Shown piece by piece: positions 11,989 to 22,015 of a stretch of 64,000 bases of DNA; position 1 is the stretch's first letter; each line of letters opens with the position of its first letter. The notes below the pieces were generated by a model. That model saw nothing but the letters and a program-made list of their open reading frames with translations, was not told the origin of the DNA and made no database searches. This stretch comes from Adiantum capillus-veneris. Lineage: Eukaryota; Streptophyta; Polypodiopsida; Polypodiales; Pteridaceae. A program made the translations under genes and the position numbers. Location: NCBI GenBank assembly GCA_014529385.2, contig CM043958.1, forward strand, positions 121,178,817 through 121,242,816, given 5' to 3'.

Positions 11989-12586
11989 TTACCTCTCTCT
12001 TGAAATCATAGTCGTCCTCGACTATGAGGTAGAGAAGATAAAGCCTAGTCATTAGTCCGTTTGCTAGTGGGTAGAGGATTCCTATTTTACCCTAGGACAC
12101 CATTCTAGAATGGATGACTAATCCATTTGGTGCTTGAGAGCGTTAGTTTCCGCAACCATGTCTGCACATTAGTCTGTATCAGTCTTCCATAGTAGAGTGA
12201 CAAGCTCTACTTAGTGTTTGGGAGACGTTGTCTTCACAAACATGATCCTAAGCATGCATACTCGTTAGCATGTGCATACAATAAAGAAAAAGAGAGACTT
12301 ATAAGTCAAAAAGTTTGTTCATTTATTCATATTTACATTTGCTTACTCTAGGGAGTCATTCGTAAGCATTGACAGGGTTTAGATTATGCTTTAATTGTAT
12401 GCATTGCATCCATCTAGCATCTTCAAAAGGATAATTTTTAATATTGATCAGATATCATCGAATAGTTTTATTGCCTCGTAATACCTTGTCTTTGTGTCGG
12501 AGAATGGACTCGAACTGCAGCACCTCTTCTTGGTCCTCGATCTCTAGTGGGTCTTCAATGATTGCTTCTTGAGGTGGCCCTCCTTT
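11989..12586 (-). pseudogene. 3' region of element 4 with chromodomain remnant
   Basis: Starts with the polypurine tract next to the LTR. At about 12370-12520 the minus strand is homologous to the chromodomain-coding part of element 3 (around 54085-54200, with RYLIKFKNYP), but the frame here is broken. The rest is untranslated sequence related to the element 3 tail. Confidence 0.65.
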
Positions 12587-13560
12587 TTAAGGCTTTAATA
12601 GGCTCACATGGAAAGCATTGTGCATGAGCCAATGGTTGGGCATCTTGAGTTGATAGGTCATTTCATTGATTGGCCTAATAATTTGAAAGGGACCATAGTA
12701 CCTTTTTGCTAATTTAGCATAGTACTTTTGGGGTGTCCAGTAGGATTCTTGCCTGTTGTGTGGCTTAATCGAGCCTTGGGAAACTTGAGCAAGACCCAAT
12801 CATTTCATTTAAAGGCTAGGGCTCTTCTATGCTTATCAGCAGCAGCCTTTTGCCTTTGCTGTGAGATGGATATAGCATCCTTAATCTTTTGAAAATATTC
12901 TTGCAGGTCTTGACTATATTCATCGGCAGCGAAGATCTTCCCATGTACTTTAAGTAGCAGGGGACTTTTTTATCTTCCCTCTATCACCTCAAAAGGTGCT
13001 TTTCCCGTGGAAGTATGTACAATGTTATTGTGAGCATACTCCACTAAGGGTAAGTACTTCTCCGATTGGGACTTTTGATTTACTTATGTGACGTAAGATT
13101 TTAGTAGATCAAGAATTTCTAGGTTAGCTATTTCACTTTGGCAATCCGTTTGGGGATGATAGGCCAAAGAAAAGTTTAGCCTTGTACCTAAATTCTCAAA
13201 GAGACCCTTCCAAAAATTACTGGTCATTCTAGGATCTCTATCCGACACTATAAACATTGGCAAGCTATGGTATTTGAAGATTTGTGATGTAAAAAGGGTT
13301 GCCATTTCATGGGCCTTGATAGTTTTTTTGATAGGTATGAAATGTGCTTGTTTGCTAAACCTATCTACTATGTCCATATTCCCATATTCCCATGGATAGA
13401 CTTGGGCAATCCAGAGATAAAATCCATGGATATGCTCTCCCATGGTGAATTAGGGATTGGAAACGGTTGAAGCAATCCAGGTTGCTTCCCTTATCAAACT
13501 TCGTCTTTTGGCATACCACACATTTTGAAACATACTCTTGTATGTTTGCTTTCATGGCAG
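12587..13560 (-). pseudogene. Integrase of element 4, fragmented
   Basis: Pieces at 13555-13361, 13443-13084 and 12799-12587 cover the H2C2 zinc region ([12 protein letters not shown]), the DDE core with [13 protein letters not shown] and FIVSDRDPRMTSNF and AYHPQTDCQSEIANL, and the C-terminal beta-barrel (YYGPFQIIRPINEMTYQLKMP). The glycine normally found in PQTDGQ is replaced by cysteine. The gene inserted element DNA into the genome. Frames change between the pieces, so it is inactive. Confidence 0.88.
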
Positions 13561-13587
13561 GCCAATAGAAATATGTTTCTATCCCTT

Positions 13588-14330
13588 TTAGGGAGATTGA
13601 ATCCCTCTATGCCCCGCATAAGGAGGAGCATGAGATTCATACATTACTTTCTCACGTAGTGAGTTAGTAACACATAGTCTATTGCCATAGAGAAGATAAC
13701 CATCTTGTAGGGTAAATGGTTCTTCTTTCTTCCCTAGTGCAAGGGCTAAAATCACATCTCTAAAATTGGGATTGATAGCATACTCATATATCTTAGAAGA
13801 TAGATCATTGTGAGTTGCTATGGATACCGCATTCACTCTCGGTCGTCTTGAGAGTGAATTGGCTACTTGATTATTCTTGCCAGCAATGTGAGCAATATGA
13901 AAATAAAATTGTGAAAAGAAATTTGTCCGCCATATTTGTTTGTCAAAGAGCTTGGTCTGCGTCATGAAGTACTTAAGGCTTTGGTGATCCGTTCATAGAA
14001 TGAAAGGAGTCCCTAGTAAATAGTGCTTCCACAAATCTAGAGCATGTAGACTGCTAAGAGTTCCTTCTCATATATGCCTAGAGCTTGCTCAACAGGGTCT
14101 AGCCTTCGACTTTCATAGGCTATGGTGTGCCCTTCTTGGAGCAAAACAGCTCCAAGGCAATCACCACAAGCGTCACATTGGACCTCAAATGGCTTTGAGA
14201 GATCCAATAGTGCAAGCACAGATTGAGAGATAAGCTTTTTGAAAGCATTGTTCTCCTTGGTGGACCATAGATATCTAACGTTTTTCTTTGTTAGGTCACG
14301 TAATGGTCCTGCGATTTGTGAGAAACTTTT
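13588..14330 (-). pseudogene. RNase H region of element 4
   Basis: The block at 14219-14037 has FEVQCDACGDCLGAVLLQEGHTIAYESRRL, the first catalytic aspartate region of Ty3 RNase H. The block at 13965-13588 begins after the TDHQSL region and includes HIAHIAGKNNQVANSLSRRPRVN, where the usual AD-LSR is NSLSR. Stops separate the two. The domain degraded the RNA strand during reverse transcription. Confidence 0.85.
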
Positions 14331-15011
14331 CTATGAAGCATCTATAGTATGCACACATACCTATAAAGCTTCTTATTTCATGTAGATTCCTTGGATTAGG
14401 CCATCCTTTTATTACCTCTAGCTTTGATGGATCCATTTGGATGCCATCTTGAGAGATAATGTGACCTAAATACTGAATCTCTTGTAAGAAAAATTCACTT
14501 TTCCTTGGATTAATATAAAGTTTATTCTCTCTAAAACTTGAAATATTTCCTAAAGGTGTTTCTTGTGTTCATCTAATGAGATAGAGTAGATGATTATATC
14601 ATCAAAGAACACTCCAGTAAAGGTTTGGTGAGGTCTGCATAGCTTCTCCATCAAGTGGTTAAATGTGGCTGGTGCATTGGTCAAGCCAAAAGGCATGACA
14701 ATGTACTCATAAAGACCAAACATAGTAGGAAATGCGGTCTTTACAATCTCTTGATCAACTATCCTTATTTGATGGTAGCCACTGTTTAGGTCAATCCTAC
14801 TGAAGTAGGTTGACCCTTGTAGCTTATCAAATAGGTCTTCTACCCGTGGAATGGGAAACCTATTTTTGATAGTGATCCTATCTAGTGCTCTATAGTTGAC
14901 ACACATACGATATGTGCCGTCTTTCTTTTGCACTAATAACACTGGTGAACAAAAAGGAGTTGAGCTAGGCCTAACCTTTCCTTTCTCAACTAACTCATGC
15001 ACTTGCCACAT
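14331..15011 (-). pseudogene. Reverse transcriptase of element 4
   Basis: The open part at 15011-14550 holds YRMCVNYRALDRITIKNRFPIP, YFSRIDLNSGYHQI, VMPFGLTNAPATFNHLM and the catalytic FFDDI box (the FxDD variant common in plant chromoviruses). Thumb sequences continue with frame breaks to about 14331. It aligns nearly residue for residue with element 3 RT at 56723-55770. Confidence 0.88.
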
Positions 15012-15049
15012 AATCTCCTCTTGTTGAGCTTGGGAAACTCTATAACTTC

Positions 15050-15724
15050 CTAGAAGAAGTTCAATTGCATGGTCGTCATTGCCTCATTTGGGAGGTAGTT
15101 CACAAGGGATATCGTCAAAAAAACATCTTGGAACCCCTTGAGGAAATTGGATAACTCTAATTCCTTTTGATTTTTTATATTTTCTTTTGATAAAGCATTA
15201 GGTTCATTTTGAGAATCTTTAACAAAAATCATGTACATAGAAATAGAGCTCTTTATTGACTTATTGAAAGCTTGCTTATGTACAAGAGGTATGGTACTAC
15301 CCAAATCCTTAGCATCTATGTACATATCTTTTTCCCTGAACCTAAAGTAGATTTTCCTTTCAAGGAATTCAACATTGGGTAGCCATGCGATCAACAAACC
15401 ATGGTGCCCCTAGGATTACATCATTATGCTTGAGAGGAGAGATAAATAATTCCTCCTTGTTGACATAGCTTTGGACATGGAGCCTCAATATCCGAATTAA
15501 GGGAGTGACTGAGGCTTCTTGCCCCTTGAAAGCGCCATCAATAGGTAGGACATCTCCCATCTCAAGGCTTGGATGCCTAGCTTGGTGGCCAACTCTGTGG
15601 ATATAAAATTGTGAGTAGAACCAGGGTCAAAGAGAATAAAAGCATCATGTTCTCTTACCTTTCCCCAAGCATGGCATAGAGGAGATCTTTTGTGATGAGT
15701 ATCCTCTTCTTGAATTTCAACCAA
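15050..15724 (-). pseudogene. Protease region of element 4
   Basis: Three overlapping frames (15724-15497, 15560-15369, 15397-15050). The catalytic motif is HDAFILFDPGSTHNFISTELATKLG, a chromoviral protease with DPGS in place of DTGS/DSGS. The flap and the V-LGAPW block follow in the second frame. Element 3 has the same DPGS, so the proline is a family trait and not a lesion. Frameshifts make the copy dead. Confidence 0.85.
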
Positions 15725-15749
15725 GGTAGCTCTAGGAGGCTCATTATGT

Positions 15750-17233
15750 GTATTCTTGTGGGGACAAGCACGATAGGCATGCCCTTGCTCCCCTCACTTG
15801 AAACAACGGTTATCTTTTTGATAACGCTCTAGCTCTTTTGGAGAGAGTTTATTTGTGCCTTTATAAACTCCCTTCTCCTTAGCCTTGTTGTTGTTGGTGT
15901 TGCCTTTGGGAGATTTTTGAACGCCGTACTTCCCCTGAGGCTCGTTACGGTCCTTGTTTTTTGTGGGCTTAAGATTTCTCTTAGCCCTTGTTGGAAGTTG
16001 ATTTGTGAAGCCACCATGGTATAGTGTATGACCGCAGATATGGTGCATGGCCTTTGGGAGTTAACATACTCCGCCATATCCTCAATTAAACCCACACAAA
16101 ATTGATGTTTTTTCTCTCCAAAATCCATATTCTTGAAGACTGGATTTGAGATGTAAATCCCAAAACTTATCTACATATTTGTGAATAGATTCATAGAAAA
16201 AGAGTTTCAAGATTTGCCATTTGGTGAGTACTTTGTCTTTGGCATTGGTAGCCAAAAACTGCTTCATGATGGAAGCTCTTAAAGCTTTTCATGTTCGTGG
16301 AGCTTCACCGTTTTCCTGTAGACTAGACTACCATTACATGGTGGACTTTTGAAAATGCATGGCTACATGACGCAGCTTAGAGAACTCCGTGAAGTCCTCA
16401 TCTCCAAATGCTGCATCGAATTGTTGGATAAAGGCCAAGACTTTGTCCTAGCACCAAAAATGCCATCGTAGGTAAGGAAAGAGATGTTCTTTCATCCCTC
16501 TTTGAACCTTTTGAGCTTGGGTGAACTCTTCCAAGCGGCATAGAATTTCCTATGGCCTCTTCTTTTAGGTGGTTCAAGAGCTGCACCATCACTTTCTTTA
16601 GAAGAGGAATAATATGAGGAGGATGGACAAGAGGGTGACCTCTTTCTCGCCTTTTTCTTCCCTTGTTCCTCCTTGTCGGCACCATCACTTTCTTCAGAAG
16701 AGGAAGAAGATGGAGAAGAGGGTGACCTCTTTCTCGCCTTTTCCTTCTCTTGTTTTCTCTCGTCCCTCTTTGAATTATGGTGTAGAGAAGTATGTGATGT
16801 TCTTCTCCATTTAGGGGGTGTTGGAGAGTGTTTTTCCCGCCGTCTTTGTGGATCCATCTCCGTCAAGGTGGCAAGAGACTCACTTATTTCTCGTTCTTTC
16901 GGTGGGGGCTCTACCATTAAAACTAGTGTTCTCCTTTGGGAAGGAGATTCGTCATCGAGTAGTAGATTTTTGAGCCCTTTGTATAGATCCTCTTCTTCCC
17001 TTATCGTAGAGAGCCCTCTTTTGGAAGTCTCACTAGGAGGCTTACTAGGTATTCATTCTCTCTTCTTGGTGGGGAGTTTGGAGAATACCATGGGTGCACA
17101 ATTGCTGTAGCACTTTGCCTTGGAGGGATGGATTGCCCAGGGCTTGGTGAAGCCTAGAAACAAGATAGTTGTCTAGGGGCTCATTGTGATGAAGTGTGAG
17201 AGGACATCTCCCCATTCCATGAACTCTTTTCAT
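15750..17233 (-). pseudogene. Gag of element 4, fragmented
   Basis: From high to low coordinate: an N-terminal piece (NYLVSRLHQALGNPSLQ) at 17233-17045; a long Ser/Arg/Lys/Glu-rich disordered tract (16917-16398) with repeated KKARKRSPSSPSSSSS-like units; the capsid-like part at 16267-15829; and a decayed zinc knuckle near 15800. Several frames are used, so the gene is broken. The SR-rich tract before the capsid is shared with element 3. Confidence 0.8.
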
Positions 17234-18359
17234 TTACTCCATACATGCAAACCGTTGGTAGATTAGGAAACTCACATCTATATTTTCTTCATTGGAAAGC
17301 GGGTGGTAGGGTGGAGTAGGTACTTCCTCTAAGCATTACAAGGTAGAATCCTCATACAAGAGGACTATCTCCTACTCCCTCATGTCTAGGTTACATTGGA
17401 GATAGATAGCTCCTTCACTCTGTGGGGACAAACTACCAAATGGGATACAAGGAGCTAACTTACATTCTAAGTGCTTTCAAGTACTACTAGGTTGATCCAA
17501 AAACTCATGGCTCCAACGTAATAATACAAAAATGTGTGCATGTGTTGCCTATCTAACACCACTTATATACATTGTGCTTTATTTTTTTAGTCTCTATGTA
17601 TCTACCTACGTGTTTCTCGATAGGCATCTTTGGACAGTTGCTACTCCTTAGGCTGAGAAACACTCATAAATTTGGGAAACATTTCTTCTTGAAATTTCAT
17701 TGGGAGATAACTGATGTATCTCCTTCCAAATAGCCCCAAAAAGTGAGTGGATGATTGCAATCTTGAAATTCCAATTGTAGGCAACTAACTTTACTTCACT
17801 ATATTGTGTAGGAGATCAGTTTGAGTAATTTCTTACCAAATTGTAATATTGAGTAGAGAAAATTCTCTTTGTATTTCTCCAAGAGATATTGGTTGTAACA
17901 AGAGATATGACTCCTGCAAATCAAATGATTCCTATGGATTGTCACATGAATTTACTCCTTGATTTAGGAGCACTTTCCACCAACCAAGTAGATAGTTGTA
18001 CTAGACTTTTACCACACTTATGCATGACCATGTACATGATGAAAGGTATGTAATATCATGCCAAAGAACCATCAAGGGTCTACTTTTCAATTTTTCTCTC
18101 ACACCATTATTCTAAGAGATTGTTCACGCTTATTTATGATGAATGGTGTGGACTTGCACACTATAACATTGTCCCTCAAGTTTAGTAGCATCCAAGATAA
18201 CAAAAGCTAAAAACTAAAAGAACAAGAACAAACAAACATGTAGTTGAAGATCGGAAGACCTTTGACATGAGCCTTCCCTTATTTTAGGATGAGCCTTTTC
18301 TTACATCTCAAATTCCTTCCCTTAAGGATGGCTCCTTGATTCCAAGTAAAGATTTATAC
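17234..18359. other. Non-coding, with 3' end of a copia remnant near 18250-18360
   Basis: No gene is visible in 17234-18200. At about 18265-18359 the minus strand reads LGIKEPSLREG followed by a stop, which resembles the last residues of Ty1/copia pol. It continues the copia remnant found on the other side of the TIR element (19690-20150). A purine-rich stretch and possible LTR may follow on the minus strand, but I cannot delimit it. Confidence 0.4.
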
Positions 18360-18363
18360 TTAA

Positions 18364-19674
18364 CACTAGAATGGTAACCTAACAGGACATAAAAGTGTCC
18401 TTTCAGGGTTTTGGGAAAAAATTCCAAAACCATAGTAGATCCACTCATTTTGAAAAATCCTTTCATGAGCTTATAGTTCAATAACTACTATATATGGAGA
18501 AAATGAGAAACTTGTAATTTTTCTCATCCCTTGGTCACTACAAGCCTCCAAATGTGATGGACCAGTGCATTTTGCCCAAAACAACAATTTCTTATGGTTG
18601 ATTGCATATAAATAAGAGTGGAGATTTTTGTAGGACATGAGATAAAATGCCCCGTTAACCTCAATGGGTTGGTGACCAAAACATATGGTTGCTTTTACCT
18701 CACTAATGTTTTTTTGGGCAAAAAAAAAGTACAAAAAAGTTGCATTTTTGCCATTCTGCGGACCTATCATCAAAGTTTCTATAGTCACGCTCAATACAGA
18801 TACTATATACATGTTTTCTTAGTTCCCTTTGGGCCTCTGGATTCAAAAGGAGCCATGGAGCATGTCAAAAGGATAATGGATCTCTTACAATTGGAACCTT
18901 GGGGGCAATGATAAAGTGCTAAATACAGCAAACATGAAAAAACTGGGTTTAGCGTTATGACATCTAGAAACCCATAGAAACTACTCAATATCTAGCCAAG
19001 TTTGTAGTCTATGATTAGATATGGTTACTACCTACAAAATACACACAATTGGCCTAAGAAACTAGCAATATTGAGAAAGTTATACTTGCTACTCTAAAAT
19101 GTATCGTATTCTTCAGCAATCAAAAAACTCAACCATCATCATATACTATGCTATATAGAATATTAGGTCCCCTAAAACTCAAGGAAGATTAGCTTTATGT
19201 TATACATTACACTTACACAATCAAAATTGAATTTGGATATCAAGAAAGCCACCAAAAAAATCATAAAAGTGCTAATTTTGGCCAAAAACAGGATTATGCA
19301 ATTCTTGTAAATGGGTAATAACTTTCAACTTTAACACTTAGCTCTCCCTACAAGCATCAAAACATGTTGAGAACTATGAAGGCCTAACCTCTAGCCATCT
19401 AAACCTCACCAACATGAAGTTTAGAGTGGTATAGTTGCCAAAAATTGAAAAAAAGCCAAAAACAGGACCCGTTTTTTCACACAGTTTAGGTTCAAAAATG
19501 TTGTGCAAGAGTAAGGTTAATGGTGAGATCGATACTAAAAAAAAATGCAACTTTGTGGATATATAGCACCTAAAAATTTGTTTTCATACTCTTCAAATAA
19601 TTCAAGAAAAATGGTCACTTAGCAAGACACAAAAGTGTCCAAGGACATAAAAGTGTCCTGTTACCATTGTAGTG
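18364..19674. mobile_element. Non-autonomous TIR element, TTAA target site
   Basis: The left end reads CACTAGAATGGTAAC and the right end, reverse-complemented, CACTACAATGGTAAC (14 of 15 identical), continuing into shared GGACA/AAAAGTGTCC motifs. TTAA flanks both ends (18360-18363 and 19675-19678). The 1,311-bp interior has no transposase; a 113-codon minus-strand frame at 18812-18471 has no recognisable domain. The element interrupts the 3' end of a copia pol remnant. A TTAA target points to piggyBac- or Kolobok-like mobilisation, although the CACTA start is reminiscent of CACTA elements; the superfamily is undecided. Confidence 0.7.
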
Positions 19675-19678
19675 TTAA

Positions 19679-20150
19679 GGAAGATATTTTTTCTCAAAGG
19701 TTTGGTAAAGATATAAAAAACATTCTCATTTGTGGTGCAATGATGTAAGACTATGTCACCATTATGCTTTTTGTTCTTGATAAAGTGCTCTCTAAATGCA
19801 ATATGCTTTGTCCTTGGATGCATAACTAGGTTCTTGGCTAAAGCCTTAGCTGAGGTATTATCACAAAAGGTAGGGGTAGGAGATGTATGTCCATAGAAAC
19901 CAAGTTCTTCTGAAAATATTTTATTTCAATAGCTTCACATGTAGAGGTTGCCAAATCTTTGTATTCAACTTCAAAAAGAGGGGGTTGATTGTATGTTTCT
20001 TCTTGAAGCACCAAGAGATAGCTCCAGTTCCAAGGAGAAATTCATTTCCACTAATGATCTTCTTATCCTTAAATCAAATGCATAATCCAAATCGTTAAAG
20101 CCATGTGAATTTAGCTTATCATTTTCTTAATGAGAAATACCTTTCAAGTA
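19679..20150 (-). pseudogene. Ty1/copia RNase H C-terminal remnant
   Basis: The minus strand gives MHPRTKHIAFREHFIKNKKHNGDIVLHHCTTNENVFYIFTKPL (split here by prose: RTKHI, HFI, GDI and FTKPL), the hallmark end of copia RNase H. Upstream to about 20150 the frames are broken but still recall the EAEY region. The remnant is interrupted downstream by the TIR element and ends at about 18265. Copia RNase H removes RNA during reverse transcription; this piece is dead. Confidence 0.75.
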
Positions 20151-20197
20151 TCAAAGTAATGTTTTGGATGCCAACTAATGAGACCTAAAAGAGTCCA

Positions 20198-20712
20198 ATG
20201 AAGGCCAAACAACCCCCAGCTAAAGTAGCAGGTGTAAGTAGTCATGCACCAAAAGGGAAGATGGTGAAGAAGAGAAAGAATCCTCCACAACTGCAGAGGA
20301 GGCCAACCAGTGTGATGAGAGGTGCAAGAAGTATTGCAATGATAATGCCCCTTGGGCTCGCACTACCTAGCCTCCACCACCACCATCACCTCTCAAGAAG
20401 AAGCATCACTCGAGACCTGGCACATGTGCATTGCATGAAATCTGCAAGTACGAAAAGAGTACAAAGCTTATAATCCCTAAGGCTCCATTTTCCCGGCTCA
20501 TGAAAGAGATTATGGATGAGTACTCAAACAGTGTAACCAAGGTGCAAGCAATGGCACTAGGTACATTGCAACAAGGAATGGAGGATATCATTGTATCCCT
20601 CTTTCAAGACACTATTTTGGCAATGTCCCATGCTGAGCATGTGACTATTAAGCCCATAGATATATCCTTAGCAGTTTGCCTTCGTGATGATGATTGCTTT
20701 TGTAAAACCTAG
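20198..20712 (+). pseudogene. CENH3-like histone H3 fragment, tail and fold in different frames
   Basis: The frame ending at 20712 encodes, from about 20387, SRPGTCALHEICKYEKSTKL, then IIPKAPFSRLMKEI, a 23-residue loop/helix segment to TLQQG, VSLFQDTILAMSHAEHVTIK and PIDISLA. These follow the histone H3 core in order (RPGTVAL-REI-KYQKST, PF-RLVREI, ALQEA, LFEDT, HAKRVTI, DIQLA). Loop 1 is one residue longer than canonical H3, and PKAPF resembles plant CENH3. The upstream frame from ATG 20198 is a basic, proline-rich stretch that could be the N-terminal tail, but it is in another frame, and a stop lies at about 20371 in the fold frame. No introns are seen. Probably a broken retrocopy or relic. 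Confidence 0.72.
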
Positions 20713-21075
20713 ATAAGAAAGACATTGTAACTTCTCAAATGGCATCTATGCCAGCTTTATCATGTAGTTGTTTTGACAATGAAATTATTATATCTATGTT
20801 TGCCAATTGCAATGTATTGTTTGAAATTTTACGCTTGTGTTGGTTATGTATTTGAATGTGGTTACTTGGGTCAATTTGTCTAATCAATCTACTCTCGAGG
20901 TTTGTGTTAGCTGGCAAATAGAAATAAGGGCTCATATGGTGCCCATTTTGATGCCCACGAGCTGTTTGAATCCCATCTCGCCATGCACACATACTGTCAT
21001 AAGGAGCCATTCTATGGCCCCATGCACCACGGAGCAACTTTTGGATGCCAAAAGTTTCTTCGTGGTGCACGGGGA
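20713..21075. repeat. Left part of a foldback repeat split by element 2
   Basis: From about 20926 the sequence resembles the intact foldback at 61140-61364 (GGTGCCCAT, ATGCCCA, CCATGCAC, CACGGAGCAACTT). Its other arm resumes after element 2 at 51071, so element 2 landed in the right arm. 20713-20925 has no identifiable content. Confidence 0.7.
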
Positions 21076-21993
21076 TGTTAGCAGCAAGCTAACTCGGATA
21101 CCATTTTTCAGAGCTCTCATTGTAAAAACATCTATTATTTTGATGAATTGAGAATATTGTAACTCCTATTTTTCGGATAAACTTGTAATTGATGATCCTG
21201 GGCTACAAGCTTCCAGATTGTATCGACCTGTATCAACCTGTCTTTAGTTAGAGCTCCTAGATTATTAGTTTTGACCACCAAAAACCTTGGCTAAGGTATA
21301 AAAGCCAATTTTTGTAAGTTATTATTAAGTTTTTGGATAATGAAATACACAGCGTGAGCTAACGTCGCTCACTTCTCTCTTTCTCGTGCTCCCTACACTC
21401 TTCTTGTTTGTTACATTGCAGTCATGTCTGTTGCGTTGCAACCGCACGTAAGAGCTCTATGCATTGACGTAAGCATTTCACAGTATTTTGTAGTTTTTGG
21501 CATTGCCGACCCACGGCCTAATTTTATCATAAGTAGAAATTTACACTTCAAAATCACAAAACTAAGCATAGGTGGGGTATTGGGGCATCATTGCTAAGCA
21601 TTTAGATGCATTATGGGTCAAAAACGACTAGGTCAAAAATCCACTGCTGTTAAAAATCGCGATTTTTGCACTTGACCTAAAGTGGGAATTGAGACCATAA
21701 GCATATGTGCTTAGGTCTTATAATCATGTCCTAGAAGTTTCGTTATGTTTGGATGTCATTTGATGTTGTAACGGATGTGATTTATTTACCAATGAGCGAT
21801 TGGCTTTTGGTGATTTCAGTCACTTAAGTGTATCTTGAGTAGGATGAGAGTTTTGTTGTTTTCCAAGAGATTGACAATATCTTGTAGCCTCTACGCACTA
21901 GTTGAGTGAGCTTCATCCCATGGATTGACAATTTAATCGTGGTTCTCGCTACGTCTGCGATAAGATAGGAGTGAGGTTAGACACCTGTCCATA
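21076..21993 (+). repeat. 5' LTR of element 2
   Basis: Starts TGTTAGCAGCAAGCTAAC and ends GTCCATA directly before the PBS; the 3' copy ends GTCCCACA. The copies share the TATA box, the GCTCACTTCTCTC block and the TTGACAATTTAATCGTGG block in order. Confidence 0.9.
21297..21304 (+). promoter_or_regulatory. TATA box of the 5' LTR
   Basis: TATAAAAG within GGCTAAGGTATAAAAGCC, conserved at 50387-50394 in the 3' LTR. This is the likely core promoter for element RNA. Confidence 0.75.
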
Positions 21994-21995
21994 TT

Positions 21996-22015
21996 TGGCA
22001 CCACTGCCGGGGATC
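21996..22015 (+). other. Primer-binding site of element 2
   Basis: TGGCACCACTGCCGGGGATC, two bases inside the LTR end. This is a diverged tRNA-Asp-type PBS like that of element 1. Confidence 0.85.

Larger units (their letters stand above)
10396..17233 (-). mobile_element. Element 4: degenerate Ty3 chromovirus, 5' end not recognised
   Basis: On the minus strand the order is gag, zinc knuckle, protease, RT, RNase H, integrase, chromodomain remnant, polypurine tract and 3' LTR (11988-10396). It is a sister of element 3 at 51237-61104, with which it aligns throughout. Every coding block is split by frameshifts and stops. No 5' LTR or PBS was found above 17233, so the 5' end is lost or too diverged. 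The 3' LTR starts TGTCATAA and ends TGTTACA on the minus strand, as in element 3. Confidence 0.9.

Noticed and set aside
18471-18812. 113-codon frame inside the TIR element as a gene
   Set aside because: No domain, low-complexity composition and a competing frame on the other strand.
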